From: CAYHVK01 sp964360255
Lineage (GTDB): Bacteria > Bdellovibrionota > Bdellovibrionia > Bdellovibrionales > UBA1609
Length of the DNA stretch: 64,000 bases
NCBI GenBank assembly: GCA_964360255.1
Contig: CAYHVK010000012.1
Span: 1 to 64,000, forward strand
Direction: 5' to 3'
This document shows, one piece after another, positions 51,087-60,225 of this stretch. Made by a program: the position numbers and the translations under genes. The stretch's first letter is position 1. The number at the start of each line of letters is the position of its first letter. The notes under the pieces were generated by a model. The model saw only the letters and a list, made by a program, of their open reading frames with translations, searched no databases and had not been told where the DNA came from.

Positions 51087-53798
51087 ATGACTAAAGCTCA
51101 AAAAGCCAGTGGTTCTAAGGCGCTTGCATTCTTAATATCGCCAAGTGCTCTCGGTTTATATATAACAATCGCATTGGCCACTCTGGCCTTCTTCTATTAC
51201 CAAGCTCGCCAGAATACAGAAGAGCTACAAAATGTTTTTAAAGTCATAAATGACGTAGATCAAAAATCTATCGACTACCGCCTTTTATTTCGTGGACCTC
51301 GACCCGCCGATCCGAATGTAGCAGTTCTCGCCGTTGATAATCGCTCTATTGAAATGGTGGGTCGCTGGCCCTGGCCTCGCGAAACTCTTGCTCGAGCTTT
51401 AGCTGCGGCTTACGAAAACGGTGCGAAAGTTATCGCGGCCGACGTGGTGTGGAGCGAACCCACCGACCGCCCCGAAGTCCGCTTTGCAGAACAACTTTCT
51501 ACCCAAGTGGGTTTACCACAAGAAAAAGTGAATGAACTTCTTGTACAAAGTGATAATGACCGCCTGCTCGCTGAGTTTATCACGAAATACAAATCCCAAT
51601 TCGTATTGGGAAATTATTTTGAATCTCAGCAGAATAATATGCGGCCGCGAGCGACGCCTTGCATAGATATTGTTTTCAAAAATTCACTTTTTCAGCAGTC
51701 TGTGGACAGTCAAGAGCATCCTTTTATTATTACGGATGACCGTGAAATCACCTTCAACGAAAAAATAGGCGAGGCTTATAAGCAAGCCCTGAATGATTTA
51801 GATGACTCAATGAAGCCAGCCAACTTCTCTAGTCTTTCACATATTGAACAACAACAACTGCAAGATAAAATCCTCCATGAAAAATTAAACTTCTGCGCAG
51901 AGAGTTTTCTCGACGTCAATAAAGATGAAGTGGCTAAAAATTTGGCTGCCAACTGGGAGGCTCTTGCCACTGAGCTTTTTGACGGAAAGCCGCCAGCTGC
52001 TTCATTTGATGAATGGCTGAACTTGATCGATCAGAACTCACTGAAGAATGCCATTCCTGAAACTTTTGCTTGGACGCTCAATATTCCTGGAGTTACGACC
52101 AACGGAGCCAACCATGGCTACTTCAATGCTGAACTCGATGCCGACGGCACAATTCGCCAATCTCAACTGCTCACTCGCACTGGTAGCAGATACTTTCCAT
52201 CCATTGCCCTTCTGGCTTATTTAAGTGCTGTTAAAGGCAATGCCGAGATTTCCATCAGCCAATTGCCAAAGAACCCGAATCAGCGCGGTATTGAAACTTT
52301 TAAGATTAACAACGAAGAGGGCGAGACCATCTCAACGGTTCCGACTAATCCTGAAGGTCTATTGATGATCAACTATGCTGGCCGTGGGCATACCATTCCC
52401 CACGCCTCCATAGCGGATTTGCTGAACCCTAATAAAACAACGATATTAGTCACTCAGTATGCCAAAGACCCCGCAACAGGTCAGTGGCGTGACAATGAGA
52501 CCGAAATCGACAAAAAGACTTTTTTAAAAGATAAGATTTTTGTTCTTGGGGCTACGGCCATTGCCGTCTTCGACTTACGAGTCACTCCATTTGATGAAAA
52601 CTTCCCGGGAGTTGAAACTCACGCCAATGTTATCGACAACCTCTTAAGAAAAGATTTTCTCTACCACAGTGCTGAAGAAGATCTACAAATGCCCGTGGCT
52701 ATGTTAGTTCTCGGCACAGCGCTTTCATTCTCCATTGCTTATGCTGGCGCTCTGGTTGGCCTGCTTCTCTCTCTCTTCTGTGCTATTGCACTCGCCTTTA
52801 TCGATCGCTATTTCTTATTCTCACAAGGTATTGTGGTCTCAATTGCCTTCCCGCTTTTTCAAACGCTATTCACATACATGGCACTTACGTTCTATAAGTA
52901 CCTCACTGAAGAGCGAAGTAAAAAAGAACTCCGCCAAACTTTCTCGAAATATGTTTCTCCGCAGATCGTTGAAGAAGTTCTTCGTGATCCGAAGAACTTA
53001 GAGCTGGGTGGTCGCAAAGAAAAAATCACTGTTTTCTTCTCGGACGTTCGTGGCTTTACGACCATTTCAGAAAAACTGACTCCGCTCGAACTTTCAGATT
53101 TATTAAACTCTTATCTGACTCCAATGACAGATTTAGTTTTTCAAAATAAAGGTACACTTGATAAATACATGGGTGATGCCATTATGGCTTTTTTCGGTGC
53201 TCCCCTTCATATGGAAGATCATGCCAAATGGGCTTGCCGCTGCGCCCTTCAGCACCTAGAGAAGCTTGAAGTGCTAAGAAAAGAGTATATTGCGAAAGGT
53301 CTACCACAGATCGATATTGGTATTGGCCTTAACACCGGGGAATGCTCGGTGGGCAACATGGGCTCTCAAACCGTGCGTAACTACACGGTGATGGGCGATA
53401 CAGTGAACCTAGCTTCGCGTCTTGAAGGTATTAACAAAGAGTATGGGACTAAAATTATCATCAGTGAGTTCACTTTTGCCGAAGTGAAAGACAGCTTTAC
53501 CGCTCGTCCAATTGACCGCGTGCGTGTCAAAGGTAAAAATCAGCCCGTTGAAATTTATGAATTGATCTGTGAGGGGCGCCCGACAGCGCTAAGACAAGCT
53601 CCTTTAGAAGCTTTTCAAAAAGGATACATGTCGTACTATCAAAAGGATTTTGTCTCGGCCATGGAGCATTTCAAAAAGGCTCATAGCGCAGAAACGCCCG
53701 ACCCAACAGCCGAAATGTACATAGAGCGCTGCGAAGCTTATATTGCCACCCCTCCCCCTGCAGATTGGGACGGCGTATTCATAATGACCACTAAATAA
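51087..53798 (+). CDS. CHASE2-domain class III adenylate/guanylate cyclase
   Basis: The 903-residue protein has one N-terminal membrane helix, a large extracellular CHASE2 sensor domain (about 35-530), three membrane helices near 535-612 and a cytoplasmic cyclase domain (about 640-825). Metal-binding Asp residues are in FFSDVRGF and KYMGDAIMAFFG, and YTVMGDTVNLASRLEG holds the transition-state Asn and Arg. The Lys before YMGD is typical of adenylate cyclases. It probably makes cAMP in response to an outside signal; the ligand is unknown. AAAGG precedes the ATG. The CNB-domain protein at 37586 could be an effector. Confidence 0.9.
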   Translation: MTKAQKASGSKALAFLISPSALGLYITIALATLAFFYYQARQNTEELQNVFKVINDVDQKSIDYRLLFRGPRPADPNVAVLAVDNRSIEMVGRWPWPRETLARALAAAYENGAKVIAADVVWSEPTDRPEVRFAEQLSTQVGLPQEKVNELLVQSDNDRLLAEFITKYKSQFVLGNYFESQQNNMRPRATPCIDIVFKNSLFQQSVDSQEHPFIITDDREITFNEKIGEAYKQALNDLDDSMKPANFSSLSHIEQQQLQDKILHEKLNFCAESFLDVNKDEVAKNLAANWEALATELFDGKPPAASFDEWLNLIDQNSLKNAIPETFAWTLNIPGVTTNGANHGYFNAELDADGTIRQSQLLTRTGSRYFPSIALLAYLSAVKGNAEISISQLPKNPNQRGIETFKINNEEGETISTVPTNPEGLLMINYAGRGHTIPHASIADLLNPNKTTILVTQYAKDPATGQWRDNETEIDKKTFLKDKIFVLGATAIAVFDLRVTPFDENFPGVETHANVIDNLLRKDFLYHSAEEDLQMPVAMLVLGTALSFSIAYAGALVGLLLSLFCAIALAFIDRYFLFSQGIVVSIAFPLFQTLFTYMALTFYKYLTEERSKKELRQTFSKYVSPQIVEEVLRDPKNLELGGRKEKITVFFSDVRGFTTISEKLTPLELSDLLNSYLTPMTDLVFQNKGTLDKYMGDAIMAFFGAPLHMEDHAKWACRCALQHLEKLEVLRKEYIAKGLPQIDIGIGLNTGECSVGNMGSQTVRNYTVMGDTVNLASRLEGINKEYGTKIIISEFTFAEVKDSFTARPIDRVRVKGKNQPVEIYELICEGRPTALRQAPLEAFQKGYMSYYQKDFVSAMEHFKKAHSAETPDPTAEMYIERCEAYIATPPPADWDGVFIMTTK

Positions 53799-53868
53799 AA
53801 CGCTTAATAAGCGGTCTTATAATTTGCAAAGGGCCAGAACCCAAAGGTATGCTTTTTCGAGCAATATC

Positions 53869-56178
53869 ATGGGTATCCGAGTATTTTTACTTCTTAGTTT
53901 TATTCTTCTTTCATCTCGTGGTTACGCACAACTCGGTGATGTGGGCGGCATTACCTTAAATGGGGATAACGTTTCACGGGATTACGACACTCGCACTGTG
54001 ACTCTTGAAGGCAACGTGAAGATCACAATTGGTGATCAGACTCTGACTTGCGACAAAGCTTCCGTTAATTTGCAAAAGAACGAAGTGGTGGCTTCAGGCA
54101 ATATTCTTCTCACTTCGCCAACGACTTCAATTCAAGCTACCAAGATGAGCTACAACTATAAAAATAAAACCGGTCAAATCGATGATGGTTTTGTTCAAGC
54201 CGGCCAAGTGGTCTTTGAAGGTAAAAAAGTCCAGAGAACCGGCGAAAACACGTATGTCGCTAAGGGCGCAAAATATACGTCCTGCACAACCTGCCCAGCG
54301 GCTTGGAGCTTCTCTGGCTCTGAAATAGATGCCGAAGTGGGCGGCTACGCCTATATCAAATATCCAGTTTTGCGAATTGCCGATTTTCCGGTTTTTATAC
54401 TTCCGCGAATTTTGATTCCTCTTAAAACTGAGAGGCAAAGCGGTATTCTCGTTCCTTCTTTAGAATTCTCTTCTAAGGGTGGTGCGGCTGTGAGCCAAAG
54501 TGTTTTCTGGGCTATCAGCCCGAGCCAAGATGCGACCTTCACATTCACCCACTATGAAAAAAGAGGCCTAAAAACCCAAGGTGAATATCGCTACATGCTC
54601 AATGAAAATAGTTCGGGCATTTTACAAACGGCTTATTTGCGAGATCGCGCCTTCACTGAAGATGGGCGTTCGAATTCAAATGAAACAACAATGTACCGCT
54701 CATTCTTGCATTATAAGCATTATTACGAATTACCCAACGATATGATTCAAAGAACTAACTTGAACCTTGTTTCAGATCTTCGCTACCCGCGAGATTTTAG
54801 CGATGATTTAGATGGCCACGGCCAATCAGCCCTTGAAAATTCTATTTCACTGACAAAAAACTCTGAAACTCAGCACCGCAGTATTGAGGCGGCCTATTAC
54901 ATCAACCTATTACAATCAGACAGCCAATCGTCAAATGACCGCGCTGTTCACCGCTTTCCAGAAATCAATTACAATATTGCCGAACAAGAATTGGGTAACA
55001 GTGGCCTTTATGCCAAGTTTGATTTTAATTACGTCAATTTCTCGCGCAAAGATTTTAGTTATGACGATACAGAACTCACTAGCCCTGGCGTTAATACTTC
55101 TCGTCGTGTGAAAGAGGATAACGACGGCCTGTATGACCCCTCTACAGATTTTATTCGTACCGGCCATCGTATGATTATTGCGCCTTCAGTTTCCTATCCA
55201 TTTCGTATAGGCCAGCTTTTCGACATAGTGCCAACAGTGACTTATAACGAAACTCAGTACCGCTTTAATGCTACCCCTGATGCCGGATCAACTTGCCCTC
55301 TAGATGTCGATGGCAATCAACTCGATTGCGGCCAGAATGCTGTTCGCCGTTACGTACAAACAGATTTAGCTTTAAGAACTAAAACGAGTATGGTTTTCGG
55401 CGTCGAGAGTCCCACAACTCATCGCTACAAACACGAAATCGTACCTGAATTTATTTTCTCAACTATTCCTTGGGTCGAGAGACCCAATCACGTTTTCTTC
55501 GGAGACTTCGAGAAGCAGCCTTACTCGCGTCGTGCCGAGCAAGTGACCAACGATGACTTTTACGGAACTTCAAAATTGCAGTTCGATTATAAAGATCGTC
55601 TCTTTGATAAACGCCTAGCGACTTTTGTGATCTCCAATCATTTGATTCGCAAACAATACAGTGGAGACGTCGCCAACTATAACAAGCTCGCCACCTTTCG
55701 CTTAAAGCAGTCTTATGATTTTAATGAAGAAAGCCGTGATGACCCACAACCTTGGTCGCCGATCAATGCACTACTTGATATTCGTGGTGATAAATTTGAA
55801 ACCCATACCATCGCCGACTATTACCCTTATGGTAAGGTGACGAACTGGTCCACTCGTTTGCGTTACACAACGGAAATGAAAAATTTCGTTGAATTGACCT
55901 ACACTCGAGAGCAATTCGTCGACGAGAAAAATGCCAACAGCCTCAGTAAAGAAATCGAAAATTACGGTTTTGGCACCGGCTTTAAACTTAAATATTTTGG
56001 CTTCGTCGGCCGCGCCAACTTCTCGGCCGTCACTCAGCTCTTTGAAGGCTGGGAGTACATTGCCACTGCTAAACCACCTGGCGATTGCTGGACGATTGAT
56101 TTCAAACAAAGCGAAACCGTCGGTTACGATTTAACAACGAAACTGAATGTAAACTTTGAATTTGGCGGCGCGATCTAA
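53869..56178 (+). CDS. lptD: LPS assembly protein LptD
   Basis: LptD is the outer-membrane barrel that, with LptE, places lipopolysaccharide on the cell surface. The signal peptide (VFLLLSFILLSSRGYAQ) is followed by an OstA-type beta-jellyroll domain to about residue 130 and a long barrel. The conserved LVPSLEFSS (from SGILVPS) and C-terminal DCWTIDF fit the family. Cys pairs near CTTCP and GDCW may form the disulfides that are needed for activity. I use ATG 53869 because the signal peptide begins there; an earlier TTG is in frame. The ribosome site is weak. The gene follows the cyclase gene by about 70 bases. Confidence 0.85.
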   Translation: MGIRVFLLLSFILLSSRGYAQLGDVGGITLNGDNVSRDYDTRTVTLEGNVKITIGDQTLTCDKASVNLQKNEVVASGNILLTSPTTSIQATKMSYNYKNKTGQIDDGFVQAGQVVFEGKKVQRTGENTYVAKGAKYTSCTTCPAAWSFSGSEIDAEVGGYAYIKYPVLRIADFPVFILPRILIPLKTERQSGILVPSLEFSSKGGAAVSQSVFWAISPSQDATFTFTHYEKRGLKTQGEYRYMLNENSSGILQTAYLRDRAFTEDGRSNSNETTMYRSFLHYKHYYELPNDMIQRTNLNLVSDLRYPRDFSDDLDGHGQSALENSISLTKNSETQHRSIEAAYYINLLQSDSQSSNDRAVHRFPEINYNIAEQELGNSGLYAKFDFNYVNFSRKDFSYDDTELTSPGVNTSRRVKEDNDGLYDPSTDFIRTGHRMIIAPSVSYPFRIGQLFDIVPTVTYNETQYRFNATPDAGSTCPLDVDGNQLDCGQNAVRRYVQTDLALRTKTSMVFGVESPTTHRYKHEIVPEFIFSTIPWVERPNHVFFGDFEKQPYSRRAEQVTNDDFYGTSKLQFDYKDRLFDKRLATFVISNHLIRKQYSGDVANYNKLATFRLKQSYDFNEESRDDPQPWSPINALLDIRGDKFETHTIADYYPYGKVTNWSTRLRYTTEMKNFVELTYTREQFVDEKNANSLSKEIENYGFGTGFKLKYFGFVGRANFSAVTQLFEGWEYIATAKPPGDCWTIDFKQSETVGYDLTTKLNVNFEFGGAI

Positions 56179-56195
56179 GCGAAATACCTAAATTA

Positions 56196-56657
56196 TTAGA
56201 AATTTAAAGTGAGGCCTAAACCTGGCGCCGATAAATGTGACTCGGCATCCATCGCTACCGACGGAAATACTGCGAACTCTGTTTTTTCAAGATTCTTAAT
56301 CGAACGATTATAAACATTGTCAGGATTCAAGAGATCTTCTTCACGCTGCTCAAGCTGCTTCGGTAAATAATAAACTGTGTAGTAACCAAGAGCGATACCG
56401 GCGTAAAGACCTAATGAAGCACCACGCGCTACACGCTGTAAATTATCGCCTGGTTTATCGACAAAGGCGAGTGAGGCTGCGCCCACAAGTGTCCCCGCGA
56501 GCACACCGTATGTACAGCTCATGATAAATTCTTTTTCTGCGTTACCGCCACTTTGAGCCTGCGCTGAATGAGGCGTTATAAACGATGTCAAAATCGCTGA
56601 AACAGCTAATAAACTAATGACTGATTTAAGCCCACGGTTGTTCGATCTGAGTTGCAT
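56196..56657 (-). CDS. Small exported protein with glycine-rich membrane-like segment
   Basis: The 153-residue precursor has a signal peptide ending SAQAQS. Residues about 48-100 contain two Gly/Ala-rich hydrophobic stretches (YGVLAGTLVGAASLAFV, ASLGLYAGIALGYYTVYY) and the protein ends LGLTLNF with terminal Phe. It may be an outer-membrane or periplasmic protein. I do not recognise a family. It is on the same strand as the rnhB-yraN run, 41 bases after yraN, and converges on lptD with 17 bases between the stops. Confidence 0.65.
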   Translation of the reverse strand: MQLRSNNRGLKSVISLLAVSAILTSFITPHSAQAQSGGNAEKEFIMSCTYGVLAGTLVGAASLAFVDKPGDNLQRVARGASLGLYAGIALGYYTVYYLPKQLEQREEDLLNPDNVYNRSIKNLEKTEFAVFPSVAMDAESHLSAPGLGLTLNF

Positions 56658-56698
56658 AAGATTAGTGTTACATAAACCCTAGCGCCCCGCAAATTCGA

Positions 56699-57112
56699 TC
56701 AAAAATCGTCTAGTAAATTGACTGAACCATCTTGACCTGCCGCAGCAATCACCAGCCCCGCCTCGAGAGACTCCGAAGCCCGACGCAAACGTTGAAGCTG
56801 TCGACTAGAGACAATTCCATCATGAAAGTCGTCTCGGATTTTCTTCACTTCAATGACAAAAAGAACTCCGGCGCGATCACGAGCTAAAATATCAACTTCA
56901 GCATAAGGAGTTTTAAATCGCCGGGCAATAAGGCTCCAACCCGAGAGTTTTAAATATTCTGCAACAGCGTTTTCAGCTTCAACACCCGTTTTATGGAGCG
57001 AGTAACTCTTTAACGCCGTTGAAAGTGCGCCGGTGGATATTGGTCGGTCCGAGTTTTTTAAGCGCTTTTTTGTGCGTTCTGGTCGCGTAACCTTTGTGAA
57101 CTTCAAATCCAT
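56699..57112 (-). CDS. yraN: YraN/UPF0102 family protein
   Basis: This family has an endonuclease-like fold of unknown role, usually next to rnhB. The core begins near TGVEAENAVAEYLKLSG, and the acidic residues AEVDILARD and VIEVKK match the GEIDL-EVK pattern. There is no start codon between the rnhB stop and the core, so translation must begin inside rnhB; ATG 57112 gives 137 residues and an overlap of about 120 bases. Earlier starts at 57187 are in frame too. The overlap is unusual and its start is uncertain. Confidence 0.72.
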   Translation of the reverse strand: MDLKFTKVTRPERTKKRLKNSDRPISTGALSTALKSYSLHKTGVEAENAVAEYLKLSGWSLIARRFKTPYAEVDILARDRAGVLFVIEVKKIRDDFHDGIVSSRQLQRLRRASESLEAGLVIAAAGQDGSVNLLDDF

Positions 57113-57629
57113 AACCTGGATACTCTTGCGAAATTCGCACCAGCTCTTCATCGCGTTCAACTTTCGCGACAATCGAAGCCGCACCAATTGGTAAAGCCCG
57201 AAGATCGCCTTTAATCACACAGGTTTGCTGAATATCGAGAGTTTTTATTTTTTTGTTACCATCGATAAGTAAGTGACAGTCCGGCCACATGTCCGGCGCG
57301 ATTTGAAGATTTTCAAAGGCTCGGTGCATGGCGAGCAGCGAAGCATAATGAATGTTTAATTCTTCGATTTCACGAACTGTTGCAAAACCGATTGCGAAAA
57401 GTAAGTTGTCGCGAATCAGAAGCGAAAGGTCTTTACGTTTGTGCGGCGATAAAAGTTTGGAGTCCGTCACATGACTTGAAATGGAGCGCGGTAGTTTTTG
57501 ATTGCGCCGAATAAGTACCGCAGCCGCATAAACAGACCCGGCCAAACAACCACGACCTACTTCATCGAGACCGATGATGTATTCACTTTCTAGTTTTTTC
57601 CATGGAAATTTGCTGGCCTTAAAAGACAT
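56991..57629 (-). CDS. rnhB: Ribonuclease HII
   Basis: RNase HII removes ribonucleotides from DNA and RNA-DNA hybrids. The 212-residue protein has the GLDEVGRGCLAG motif with the first two acidic residues and HLLIDGN with another. A perfect 12-pair hairpin ends at the base before the ATG, so no ribosome site is available outside it; translation may be controlled there. It lies between rplS and yraN, the common order. Confidence 0.95.
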   Translation of the reverse strand: MSFKASKFPWKKLESEYIIGLDEVGRGCLAGSVYAAAVLIRRNQKLPRSISSHVTDSKLLSPHKRKDLSLLIRDNLLFAIGFATVREIEELNIHYASLLAMHRAFENLQIAPDMWPDCHLLIDGNKKIKTLDIQQTCVIKGDLRALPIGAASIVAKVERDEELVRISQEYPGYGFEVHKGYATRTHKKALKKLGPTNIHRRTFNGVKELLAP

Positions 57630-57657
57630 AACCCATTGTTGTTTTCAACAATGGGTT
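57630..57657. promoter_or_regulatory. Hairpin abutting the rnhB start codon
   Basis: AACCCATTGTTG and CAACAATGGGTT, 12 perfect pairs, enclose a four-base loop (TTTT on the plus strand, AAAA in the rnhB mRNA). In the rnhB mRNA the second arm ends at the base just before AUG. No T run follows in that direction, so it is more likely a translation or processing element than a terminator. Confidence 0.75.
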
Positions 57658-57703
57658 GGGTCAAATAAATATCTAAAATGTAATTGCGCGTAGAGAAAAG
57701 CGA

Positions 57704-58126
57704 TTACGCCTTGTCTGGAGCAGCCTCTTCAGCTGGAGCTGCGCCGCCAGTATTTTCAACTGGAACAGCAACAGTTTTTGCTTTCAAGCGAGCGGCGCGA
57801 CCTTTAAGATCACGAACGAAATAAAGACGTCCACGACGTGTTTTGCCTGAAGATACGACTTCAACTTTTTCAATAGCTGGGCTTGCGTACGGGAAAGTTC
57901 TTTCAACGCCAACGCCGGCAGAGATTTTACGAACTGTAAAAGTCTTACCGAGGCCAGAGCCTTGAGATTTAATAACTAAGCCGCTGTACAGCTGAGTTCT
58001 TTCTTTTTCGCCCTCTTTAATACGTACGTATACTTTCACAGTATCGCCAACATTAAAGTCTTCGAATTTTTTAAGCCAATTGTTTTTCTTCGCCATTTTA
58101 AGTGCGAAACTTTTCACGAAATCCAT
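57704..58126 (-). CDS. rplS: 50S ribosomal protein L19
   Basis: L19 sits at the 30S-50S interface. The 140-residue protein contains FNVGDTVKVYVRIKEGEKER and the conserved FTVRKISAGVGVERTFP and GKTRRGRLYFVRD. The C-terminal Ala/Pro-rich tail is an extension beyond the usual end. GAGG precedes the ATG. It follows the SPOUT methyltransferase gene by 49 bases in the ffh-rpsP-trmD operon. Confidence 0.96.
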   Translation of the reverse strand: MDFVKSFALKMAKKNNWLKKFEDFNVGDTVKVYVRIKEGEKERTQLYSGLVIKSQGSGLGKTFTVRKISAGVGVERTFPYASPAIEKVEVVSSGKTRRGRLYFVRDLKGRAARLKAKTVAVPVENTGGAAPAEEAAPDKA

Positions 58127-58175
58127 GTCTGCCTCACTTCACCATATATCTTCATCAAAGAAGCTAAAGTTGATA

Positions 58176-58781
58176 TCACTGGCCCAGTAATCGGTCAAGA
58201 ACGATACTGGCCGCCGAACGAACTGATAAATGCCTGTAATCGTCTGGAGACGACCCCTTAATAGGCTCTAAAACGTAGTCACATTGCTTTAGAACCGATG
58301 AGTGTAAGCCCCAACCTGTCCCAAATACAATTAAAGTCGGTCGAGGGTTCGGATTTCCTTCAGCCTCAGACCATATTTTCTCTCGCAGAGCCTTAAAAGT
58401 AATGCTCGGATATTCGTCCGAACTACGAGCCGAAGTGGCGATCAATAAGGGTTTAACCGGGTGGTCATCTAAAGCCCCCTCAAGCGTTTCAGCGGTGCGA
58501 ACCATGCCGATGGCCGTTTTACGCATGGGATTGTGTTCGCTCCCTTCGCCAACGCGCCAATGATCAAGCACGCGGTGTACAAACATCAACTGTTCTTGAA
58601 TACGATTGATAATGTAATAGCGCTCAATACCAAAAGAGCGCGAAGCTCGAGCAATATCGTGAATATCGAAATTTGTAACATTAGTGCAAATGATCTCGCC
58701 ATTTTGATTGAGGCAAGGCCAATGAATAAGCCCAAAATTTACGGGTGGAGGGATTATCCCCTCGGTTGTCGTCTGCTTCAT
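58176..58781 (-). CDS. SPOUT-type RNA methyltransferase (Methyltrn_RNA_4 family)
   Basis: The 201-residue protein resembles the small SPOUT methyltransferase family (Thermotoga TM1570 type) found beside trmD in several deep-branching and delta-type bacteria. The knot region is seen as LIVFGTGWGLHSSVLKQ and YVLEPIKGSSPDDYRHLSVR. ATG 58781 overlaps the trmD stop as ATGA. Its RNA target is not known. Family assignment is from position and motif, not from a search. Confidence 0.8.
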   Translation of the reverse strand: MKQTTTEGIIPPPVNFGLIHWPCLNQNGEIICTNVTNFDIHDIARASRSFGIERYYIINRIQEQLMFVHRVLDHWRVGEGSEHNPMRKTAIGMVRTAETLEGALDDHPVKPLLIATSARSSDEYPSITFKALREKIWSEAEGNPNPRPTLIVFGTGWGLHSSVLKQCDYVLEPIKGSSPDDYRHLSVRSAASIVLDRLLGQ

Positions 58782-59569
58782 AAGCCCAGTGTATCTAGCT
58801 CGTCTTGCGAGACACCGCAAGTTGCAAGATCATTCTTGCCGATTTTCTGCGCGCGCTTTTGAATATCTTCAAAGGCCACTTTATCAGTGAGCAAATCTTG
58901 GCGACGGAGATAAGTCATAACAAGCGAGAGATCCTCACGCCAATTCGTAATTTTTTTATGGTCGCCCGAGAGTAAAATATCAGGCACCGACTGGCCAAAA
59001 AGTTTTTGCGGACGAGTGAAGCTGGCGCCCTCAAGTTGATTATTCGAAAAACTCTCAACCTGTACTGACTGGGCATTGCCAATCACGCCCGGAATAAACC
59101 GAGCCACAGTATCAACCACCAATAGAGCCGGAATTTCTCCGCCCGTTAGAATATAGTCACCTACTGAGATCTCTTCATCTACACATTCATTAATAAAACG
59201 CTGATCGATTCCACCATAACGCCCGCAAACTAATATGATAGGTGTCTCACGATACTTCTCAGCCCACTCTCGAGCTTTCTTATCTGTCCATGTCTGCCCT
59301 TGAGCCGACATATAAACCACGTGTGCCACGCCACCATTAGCCGCTTCAATCTCTTCGATGCTTTTACGAAGAGGCTCACCGAGCATAACCATTCCGTCAC
59401 CGCCGCCGTAAGGGCGGTCATCTACAGTTTTGTGCGTGTCGTAAGCGTACGTGCGCGGAGTCGTCACCCCTAACTGAATATGATTCGACTTCACCGCTTG
59501 AGCCACTAGGCCGCTGCTAGTGAGCGCCTTAATCATTTCAGGGAAGATTGTGACGATATGAAATTTCAT
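58778..59569 (-). CDS. trmD: tRNA (guanine37-N1)-methyltransferase
   Basis: TrmD methylates G37 next to the anticodon and prevents frameshifts. The 263-residue protein has DDRPYGGGDGMVML, VYMSAQG, VCGRYGGIDQRF and YILTGGEIPALLV, which build the SAM-binding knot. It overlaps rimM by four bases and the following methyltransferase gene by four. Confidence 0.97.
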   Translation of the reverse strand: MKFHIVTIFPEMIKALTSSGLVAQAVKSNHIQLGVTTPRTYAYDTHKTVDDRPYGGGDGMVMLGEPLRKSIEEIEAANGGVAHVVYMSAQGQTWTDKKAREWAEKYRETPIILVCGRYGGIDQRFINECVDEEISVGDYILTGGEIPALLVVDTVARFIPGVIGNAQSVQVESFSNNQLEGASFTRPQKLFGQSVPDILLSGDHKKITNWREDLSLVMTYLRRQDLLTDKVAFEDIQKRAQKIGKNDLATCGVSQDELDTLGL

Positions 59570-60126
59570 TGTTGAATCTTGAGATCATCCAAGTTTTGCG
59601 CCGGAACGATTTCACCTAAGAGGCCCATCGGTACATTCATACGAACCTGACGAGCTTCAAAATCAATTTTTTCAATAAGCGGTTTTACAAAAGGAATCAT
59701 AAAGAGACCACCTTCATGGCTGACCTCAAGTAAATCTTGAAAGCCATTCGACGAAATACCCACAACTACTGCGACTTTCAGTGTATTTGTATCGATCACT
59801 TCAAAGCCCATGATCTCGCGAAGGTAAATATCTTCGCCTTCTTTAGCCACAAGCATGTCTGAGGGAATATGAACGCTGTAGCCCTTTAATTTTTCAGCCG
59901 GAGTACGATCAGTAAGACCCATCTTTAAGATCAAACCGTCTTTATGAGGAGAAGCCTCTTCAACCTCGAATTGTTGAACTTCAGATTCGTCCGGAGAAAC
60001 TAAGTAACCCACGGTAAAACGATCAAGCCAGTCCGCTCGCCCGGCAAATAAGCGCACAAAAAGCTCACCCTTTAAACCATGGGCGTCTTTAACTCGTCCG
60101 ACTTCGAAAAACAGGTTTTGATCCAT
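59566..60126 (-). CDS. rimM: Ribosome maturation factor RimM
   Basis: RimM helps assemble the 30S head and interacts with S19. The 186-residue protein has the N-terminal RimM domain (GRVKDAHGLKGELFVRLF) and the C-terminal PRC barrel (YLREIMGFEVIDTN). AGGG precedes the ATG. The 99-base gap after khpA contains two hairpins, at 60139-60154 and 60156-60183. It overlaps trmD by four bases. Confidence 0.95.
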   Translation of the reverse strand: MDQNLFFEVGRVKDAHGLKGELFVRLFAGRADWLDRFTVGYLVSPDESEVQQFEVEEASPHKDGLILKMGLTDRTPAEKLKGYSVHIPSDMLVAKEGEDIYLREIMGFEVIDTNTLKVAVVVGISSNGFQDLLEVSHEGGLFMIPFVKPLIEKIDFEARQVRMNVPMGLLGEIVPAQNLDDLKIQQ

Positions 60127-60138
60127 AAATCCCTACGC

Positions 60139-60183
60139 GCGAGCAAATGCTCGCTTTAGCCGCTAAAATGCCAGCTAGGCTAA
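60139..60183. promoter_or_regulatory. Two hairpins in the khpA-rimM leader
   Basis: GCGAGCA-AA-TGCTCGC (60139-60154) is followed by TTAGCC / GGCTAA (60156-60183, six pairs). They lie about 12 to 57 bases before the rimM ATG. They may mark processing or translational control within the operon; no T run follows. Confidence 0.4.
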
Positions 60184-60225
60184 CGCGATGCAAGATATTT
60201 ATGGTTTTTAAGACTGGAGACGTAT

